Origin: Mitsuaria sp. 7
GTDB lineage: Bacteria > Pseudomonadota > Gammaproteobacteria > Burkholderiales > Burkholderiaceae_C
Assembly (NCBI RefSeq): GCF_001653795.1
Contig: NZ_CP011514.1
Location: forward strand, 1,968,976-2,032,975
Length of the DNA stretch: 64,000 bases
Reading direction: 5' to 3'
This document shows, in pieces, positions 59,615 to 64,000 of the stretch (its first letter is position 1; each line of letters opens with the position of its first letter). Below the pieces are notes generated by a model, which saw nothing but the letters and a program-made list of their open reading frames with translations, did no database searches and was not told the DNA's origin. A program made the translations under genes and the position numbers.

Positions 59615-60640
59615 ATGAAGCAATCCAAAGGCATCCCGCGCGCGATCCGCGCGCTCGCCTTGATGCCGCTGCTGGCCACCGGATCGGCCTGGGCCGACTG
59701 GGTACCGACCGCCTACAACCGCTTCTATGCGGCCACCGTGACGGTCAACGGCGGCTCCGCCACGGTCACCGAACAGAGCAACGCCTACGGCCCGTTGTAC
59801 AGCGTGGCCGGCGCGGCCACCGGCGTCCCGCTCTTCATCCAGGCCGGGCTCAACGACGCCCTGCGTCCGCAATTGCAATCCAACGGCGCGACGCTGCTCA
59901 GCGGGGTCGTCAGCGGCGACCTGCGCATGACGCTCACGCCACAGTTGAACGGCGTCGCCCGACTGGAGCTCACCGGGCTGGACTACCGGGCCGTGAGCCA
60001 GTTCTCCGGCCGCGCCGCCGGCGTGATCCGCTACGACTGCCAGAACACGCTGACCTTCACGAACACCCGCATCGTCGGGCAGATCGGCGGGATCACCGGC
60101 CCCGTGGCGCCGGGGACGGTCGGCATGACCACCACGCCCAACTCGTCGACCTGGTGCGACACCAACCTGTCGTGGCTGCTGCCCGTGGTCGGCGACATCA
60201 TCGCCAACAAGATCACCGGCATGGTCGACGCGAAGATCGAGTCGGGCCTCGCCAATGCGGTGAACGGACTCGACAGCGGCCTGTTCATCGTGGCGGCCGG
60301 CAACAACTTCCGCTCCGGCCTGCACAACATGGTGCCGCAATCGACCGTGGTGAGGCTGCCCAACGGGCAGGACTTCCGCATCGGCGACTACGTCTGGAAC
60401 AACTACAACTACATCGTCGCCAACAGCCAGATGACGCTGAAGCTGGGCCAGTACGCGCCGGTGAAGGAAGTCCGCGGCATGCAGCTGCCCTACGGCAACG
60501 TCCTGGTCGGCGTGCCGCTGCGACTGGACGTCGTCCTGCCCGATCTGAGCTTCAGCATCGAACTGCGCGACGAGGCCTGGGTCGACTGGCGCTGGGTCTG
60601 CAACGTGACGCGCCCGAGCGAGTTCTGCGAAGAGCCGTGA
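59615..60640 (+). CDS. Secreted or outer-membrane-associated protein of unknown function
   Basis: A 341-residue exported protein with a signal peptide ending SAWA (about 27). The mature part is rich in Asn, Thr and Val with alternating strands, suggesting a mainly beta fold; it has a few cysteines (about 143, 167, 328 and 335) that may be disulphide-bonded. I do not recognise a family. AGGGAG lies 8 bp before the ATG. The REP-like element follows. Confidence 0.65.
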   Translation: MKQSKGIPRAIRALALMPLLATGSAWADWVPTAYNRFYAATVTVNGGSATVTEQSNAYGPLYSVAGAATGVPLFIQAGLNDALRPQLQSNGATLLSGVVSGDLRMTLTPQLNGVARLELTGLDYRAVSQFSGRAAGVIRYDCQNTLTFTNTRIVGQIGGITGPVAPGTVGMTTTPNSSTWCDTNLSWLLPVVGDIIANKITGMVDAKIESGLANAVNGLDSGLFIVAAGNNFRSGLHNMVPQSTVVRLPNGQDFRIGDYVWNNYNYIVANSQMTLKLGQYAPVKEVRGMQLPYGNVLVGVPLRLDVVLPDLSFSIELRDEAWVDWRWVCNVTRPSEFCEEP

Positions 60641-60686
60641 CCTGAAGCGCGAGGGCACCGCCATGTCGGCTCGGTGTCCTCTGGCT

Positions 60687-60738
60687 CCCTCTCCCGCATT
60701 GCGGGAGAGGGCGGGGGTGAGGGCCAGCGGCCCCGGCA
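60687..60738. repeat. REP-like hairpin, second copy
   Basis: The hairpin CCCTCTCCCGC-ATT-GCGGGAGAGGG (60687-60711) is followed by the same GGGGGTGAGGGCCAGCGG-type tail seen at 33151-33169. It lies between two convergent genes, where it could end both transcripts. Matching of hairpin and tail marks both as one repeat family. Confidence 0.88.
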
Positions 60739-60745
60739 GTCAGCC

Positions 60746-61753
60746 TCACTCCGGCTCTATCCCCGCCGCCTTGATGATCTGCCCCCACTTGCGCGTCTCC
60801 GCTTCCTGGAACGCGCGCAGCTCGTCCGGCGTGCTGGCCCAGGCGTCCACGCCGGCGCCGTCGAAGAAGGTCTTCGCCGGCACGCTGCGCAACGCGGCCG
60901 TCAGCAGCTCGCGTAGCCGCTGCACCACCGGCGCCGGGGTCGCCGCCGGCACGTAGGCCGCGAACCAGTAGCTCATGTCGTAGCCCGCGACGCCCGCCTC
61001 GGCGATCGTCGGCACGTCCGGCAGCAGCGGCGAGCGCTTGGTCATCGAGAAGCCCAGCGCCCTCACCTTCCCGCCCTTGATCTGCGGCAGGCCGGTCGCC
61101 GTGTCGGTGATCATGAAATCGACCTGCCCGCCGATCAGGTCGGTCAAGGCCGGCGGATTGCTCTTGTACGGCACGTGCAGCAGCTGCGTGTGCGAAAGCT
61201 GCTGGAACTGCTCGCCCGCGACGCGGCTCGACGCGCTCCCGCTGCCGAAGCTCACCTTGCCCGGCTCGCGTTTCGCGCGCGCGATCACGTCCGCCACGGA
61301 CTTGTACGGGCCGTCCGCCTTCACCACCATCACCTGACCGCCCTTGCCCAGACCCGTCACCGGCGCGAAGTCCTTCACCGGGTCGTAGGGCAGCTTGCGG
61401 TACAGGTGCGGATTGGCGGCCTGCGTCGTGTTGGTCGTGATCAGCACCGTGTAGCCGTCCGGCGCGGCGCGCGCGCCCTGCTGCGCCGCGAGCATGCCGC
61501 TCGCCCCCGCCTTGTTGTCGACGACCACCGCCTGCTTCGTCTGCTCCGCGATCGCCTGGCCCAGCGCCCGCGCGAGCTGGTCCGTCGCGCTCGCGGCGGC
61601 GAACGGGACCAGGAAGGTGATCGGCCGGTTCGGATAAGCGCCTGTGCCCTGCGCCTGTGCCAGGACTTGCCCGGGTGTCGCCGCGCAGAACGCCGCGGCG
61701 CTGGCGGCAGTCAGCAAGGCCCGCCGGCGGCTGAGGGGCTTGGGAAAGGTCAT
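60746..61753 (-). CDS. Bug-family (TctC) substrate-binding protein of the AtuA locus
   Basis: A 335-residue periplasmic binding protein. A twin-Arg-containing leader (SRRRALLTAAS) ends near LAQAQ, then YPNRPITFLVPFAAASATDQLA, VVDNKAGASGMLAAQ and the DLIGGQVDFMI segment. The Arg-pair suggests possible Tat export. Its ATG overlaps the preceding AtuA-related gene stop as ATGA, so the binding protein is last in the three-gene unit and likely takes up its substrate. Confidence 0.92.
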   Translation of the reverse strand: MTFPKPLSRRRALLTAASAAAFCAATPGQVLAQAQGTGAYPNRPITFLVPFAAASATDQLARALGQAIAEQTKQAVVVDNKAGASGMLAAQQGARAAPDGYTVLITTNTTQAANPHLYRKLPYDPVKDFAPVTGLGKGGQVMVVKADGPYKSVADVIARAKREPGKVSFGSGSASSRVAGEQFQQLSHTQLLHVPYKSNPPALTDLIGGQVDFMITDTATGLPQIKGGKVRALGFSMTKRSPLLPDVPTIAEAGVAGYDMSYWFAAYVPAATPAPVVQRLRELLTAALRSVPAKTFFDGAGVDAWASTPDELRAFQEAETRKWGQIIKAAGIEPE

Positions 61754-62136
61754 CGGGTCGTCTCCATCGTGTCGTTGTGATTCGGGACCGGTCGCCGGAG
61801 CAGCGGCAGCAGGTGTTCCGGTACTTCCAGAGGCATCGCCAGCACGACGAAGGACAGCGCCTTGCCGTGGCTGTCGAGGTTCAGCGCATCGTTGACGCCG
61901 CCGTCGAGGACGTCGTCCAGCACGAAGTTCATCGCGTGCAGCGCCGGCAGCAGGTAGCGCGTCACGCGGGTCGGCCGGCGGGACGCGAACCGGCGGGCCA
62001 CCGCGTCCTCGGTGAGCTGCGCCACCAGCAGCGGGTACAGCTCGGGATGCCAGGCGATCACGCTGATGTTGGAACGGTCGCCCTTGTCTCCGGTGCGGCC
62101 GTGGGCGGCGAAGCGGAGTTCGACGACATCGGTCAT
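61750..62136 (-). CDS. AtuA-related small subunit (AtuA C-terminal ferredoxin-like domain)
   Basis: A 128-residue protein beginning ELRFAAHGRTGDKGDRSNIS, the hallmark of the second domain of AtuA-like (DUF1446) proteins, which is separate in some genomes and fused in others. Its start ATG overlaps the AtuA-like gene stop (ATGA). Probably a structural partner of that protein. Confidence 0.88.
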   Translation of the reverse strand: MTDVVELRFAAHGRTGDKGDRSNISVIAWHPELYPLLVAQLTEDAVARRFASRRPTRVTRYLLPALHAMNFVLDDVLDGGVNDALNLDSHGKALSFVVLAMPLEVPEHLLPLLRRPVPNHNDTMETTR

Positions 62137-63527
62137 GACAGCGTCACCGTGGCGGTCGCGAGTTCGCGAGGGAACAGGCAGGAACGCAGCCCGAGGCGCG
62201 GTCGGACGTTCGTCCTCACGCCCCCGCCGCCCGCGGGGCCGCAGGTGTAGAGCGCCGTGACCTCGCGCGTCAGGCGCTCCGCGCCCGCGCGGTCCGCATG
62301 ATTCGCCGCGATACGCAGCCGCACGTCTTGCGCATCGCCCATCGGCAGGCGCGACAGCGCATCGCCGCCGTCGTCACCGAACACGCTCGTCACGCCGATC
62401 AGATCCACCCGCAGCGGTCCCCGCCGATCCGCCGCGTTCAACCGGGCCTGGAGCACCTCCGCCGCGAGCCGCGCGCGCGCTTCCGCCCCCGGGCCGGCGT
62501 AGGAGATCTCGCCCTCCGCCAGCCAGCCGTTGGCGAAGAACACGTTCGCCTTCAGCGCCTCGGGTCGCGCATGACCCCGCACGCCGGACAGCCGCACCTC
62601 GTCCACGCCGACCTGCCGCACCTGCGCCCCGCCGATGTCCGCGACGACGTCGGGGGTCAGGTAGGCCGCGGGATCGTGCAGCTCGTACAGCAGTTGCTCC
62701 TTGACGGTGTGCTCGTCGACGCAACCGCCGGTGCCGTCGGCCTTGAAGACCGTGCAGCTGCCGTCGGCCTCGATCCGGGCGATGGGGAAACCCACCGTCG
62801 CCAGGTCCGGCACGTCCTTGAATCCCGGGTCCGCGTAGTAGCCGCCGCAGACCTGCGCGCCGCACTCGAGCAGATGTCCGGCCATCGTCGCGCCGGCCAG
62901 CCGATCCCAGTCGTCGGGCGCCCAGCCGAAGTGCGCGAGCGCCGGCCCGACCGTCAACGACGGGTCCGCCACGCGGCCGGTGACGACGACGTCCGCGCCC
63001 TGTCGCAACGCCTGCGCGATCCCTTCCGCGCCCAGGTACACGTTGGCGCAGGCGATGGCGTCGTCGGCGATCACATGCCCTTCGCCCGCCAGCGTCCGCA
63101 TCAGCAGCGCGCGTTGGTCCGGCGACTCCAGCGCATCGCCGCCCACGACGGCGACGACGGGCACCCGCAGGCCGAGCTCGGCCGCCAGCGCCTGCACGCG
63201 GCGCGCCGCGGCCGGCGGATTCGCCGCGCCGAAGTTGCCCACGATCGGGAGACGATGGGCCAGGCAGTCCGCGAGCACGGGTCGCAGCATCTCGTCGAGC
63301 AGCGGCTCGAAGCCGCCCTCGGGATCCCGCTGCCGCGCCAGCTGCGCCAGCGCGAGCGTGCGCTCGGCCAGCGTCTCGAAGATCAGCACCGCCGGGCCGC
63401 CCAGCCGGATCAGCGTGTCGACGACCGGACGCGCCGCGTCGGTGCGATCGCCGGAGAAACCGGCGGCGCAGCCGACCAGCAAGGAGGGGGACCCGGACGT
63501 TGAAGCAGGCGCTGGGACGTGTTCCAT
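62133..63527 (-). CDS. AtuA-like acyclic terpene/isoprenoid-utilisation family protein (DUF1446)
   Basis: A 464-residue cytoplasmic protein of the DUF1446/AtuA family, seen here as LLVGCAAGFSGDRTDAARPVV, VVGGDALESPDQ, GADVVVTGRVADPSLTVGP and GHLLECGAQVCGGY. The family is needed for citronellol-type acyclic terpene breakdown in Pseudomonas, and unlinked copies occur with other carboxylate routes. The first ATG of the conserved part is at 63527. First gene of the unit AtuA-like, small subunit, Bug receptor. Confidence 0.9.
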   Translation of the reverse strand: MEHVPAPASTSGSPSLLVGCAAGFSGDRTDAARPVVDTLIRLGGPAVLIFETLAERTLALAQLARQRDPEGGFEPLLDEMLRPVLADCLAHRLPIVGNFGAANPPAAARRVQALAAELGLRVPVVAVVGGDALESPDQRALLMRTLAGEGHVIADDAIACANVYLGAEGIAQALRQGADVVVTGRVADPSLTVGPALAHFGWAPDDWDRLAGATMAGHLLECGAQVCGGYYADPGFKDVPDLATVGFPIARIEADGSCTVFKADGTGGCVDEHTVKEQLLYELHDPAAYLTPDVVADIGGAQVRQVGVDEVRLSGVRGHARPEALKANVFFANGWLAEGEISYAGPGAEARARLAAEVLQARLNAADRRGPLRVDLIGVTSVFGDDGGDALSRLPMGDAQDVRLRIAANHADRAGAERLTREVTALYTCGPAGGGGVRTNVRPRLGLRSCLFPRELATATVTLS

Positions 63528-63597
63528 GCCCTCGAATGTAGACGTCCACCGCCCATAGGAGAATTCGATTGTTTGGATCAACTGATCGGTGAATCAA

Positions 63598-64000
63598 ATG
63601 AATCGACTGTCGTCCGTTCCCTCCGCTTCAGCGACTCCGGCCCCGTCGAACGACGGCGTGGCGCCGGCCAACCTGTCGGCCCGGCAGCTCGCCGCCTTCG
63701 TCGCGCTGGCGGAGCTGCGCAGCTTCACGCGTGCGGCGGCGCAGTGCCACCTGTCGCAGCCGGCCTTCAGCGCGCTGATCCGGTCGCTGGAGGACAGCCT
63801 GGGCGCCCGCCTCTTCGACCGGACGACCCGTGCGGTCGAGCCCACCGTCGAAGGGACGCTGTTCCTGGACCCGGCGCGCCGCCTGCTGCAGGACATGCGC
63901 CTGGCGACCGACGACCTGCGCGACCACGTCGCGCGCCGCCGCGGCCGCGTGGCGCTGGCCGCCCTGCCCGCGCTCGTGGCGGGCTGGCTGCCGCCGCACC
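63598..64000 (+). CDS. LysR-family regulator, 5' part
   Basis: 134 codons of a LysR-type regulator, cut by the right edge. A 26-residue Ser/Ala/Pro-rich leader precedes the winged helix-turn-helix (LSARQLAAFVALAELRSFTRAAAQCHLSQPAFSALIRSLE). The C-terminal effector domain lies outside. It is divergent from the AtuA-like unit across 70 bp, as is common for a regulator of that unit. Confidence 0.92.
   Translation, partial: MNRLSSVPSASATPAPSNDGVAPANLSARQLAAFVALAELRSFTRAAAQCHLSQPAFSALIRSLEDSLGARLFDRTTRAVEPTVEGTLFLDPARRLLQDMRLATDDLRDHVARRRGRVALAALPALVAGWLPPH

Noticed and set aside
1..64000. tRNA or rRNA genes, integrase, insertion sequence
   Set aside because: No cloverleaf-like, ribosomal or transposase sequence could be recognised by eye on either strand; a tRNA scan was not possible.

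Overview
The window looks like chromosomal DNA of a high-GC betaproteobacterium of the order Burkholderiales. The reasons are very GC-rich codon use, two Bug/TctC-type solute receptors, three large TonB-dependent receptors, an HAE1-type RND pump with a divergent BaeSR-like pair, and AtuA/DUF1446 genes. A secreted beta-1,3-glucanase (GH64) close to a spherulin-4-type glycosidase would suit an environmental Mitsuaria/Roseateles-like organism; that placement is inference. I found no rRNA, tRNA, CRISPR array, integrase or insertion sequence.

Layout. 1-7.4 kb: the 3' end of a quinone oxidoreductase, a LuxR-type response regulator, a TonB receptor, a three-gene leftward unit (acetyltransferase, small membrane protein, AEC transporter) and a GlxA-type regulator. 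7.5-13.9 kb: a rightward unit of a DUF2946-like protein, a TonB receptor, an ABC ATPase and two DUF3526-type permeases joined by start/stop overlaps. 14-18.8 kb: a BNR lipoprotein, an MFS transporter and GH64 glucanase with a LacI-type palindrome upstream. 19.0-21.2 kb: an AT-richer island with a KAP P-loop NTPase and two small paralogous proteins. 21.4-24.5 kb: an S9 peptidase and a spherulin-4 protein. 24.6-33.0 kb: a tripartite RND efflux operon facing a sensor kinase/response regulator pair.

33.3-36.1 kb: a lipoprotein, a Sir2 deacetylase, a Panacea-domain antitoxin overlapping a two-helix membrane protein (probable toxin-antitoxin pair) and a PhnB-like protein. 36.3-44.3 kb: a compact leftward unit DUF4331 - lipoprotein - repeat protein - HupE/UreJ-like protein with an EF-hand loop - TonB receptor - ECF sigma - RskA-type anti-sigma. 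44.6-46.6 kb: a TetR regulator divergent from a TetX-like flavin monooxygenase gene broken by an in-frame stop. 46.8-50.5 kb: an alpha carbonic anhydrase, an AraC regulator with a coupled unknown gene, and an NAD-dependent reductase. 50.6-53.2 kb: a Bug receptor and GntR regulator divergent from an amidohydrolase across a very short operator region.

53.5-60.6 kb is mixed accessory content: an SDR, a glyoxalase-like protein, a membrane protein, an ankyrin protein, a SUKH-3-like orphan immunity protein, a secreted protein that may be a protease-propeptide remnant, a class II aldolase, a tautomerase and a secreted unknown. 60.7-64 kb: a Bug receptor coupled to the two halves of an AtuA-type system, divergent from a LysR regulator cut by the window edge. 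Most operons are tightly packed, with ATGA, GTGA or TTGA overlaps suggesting translational coupling.
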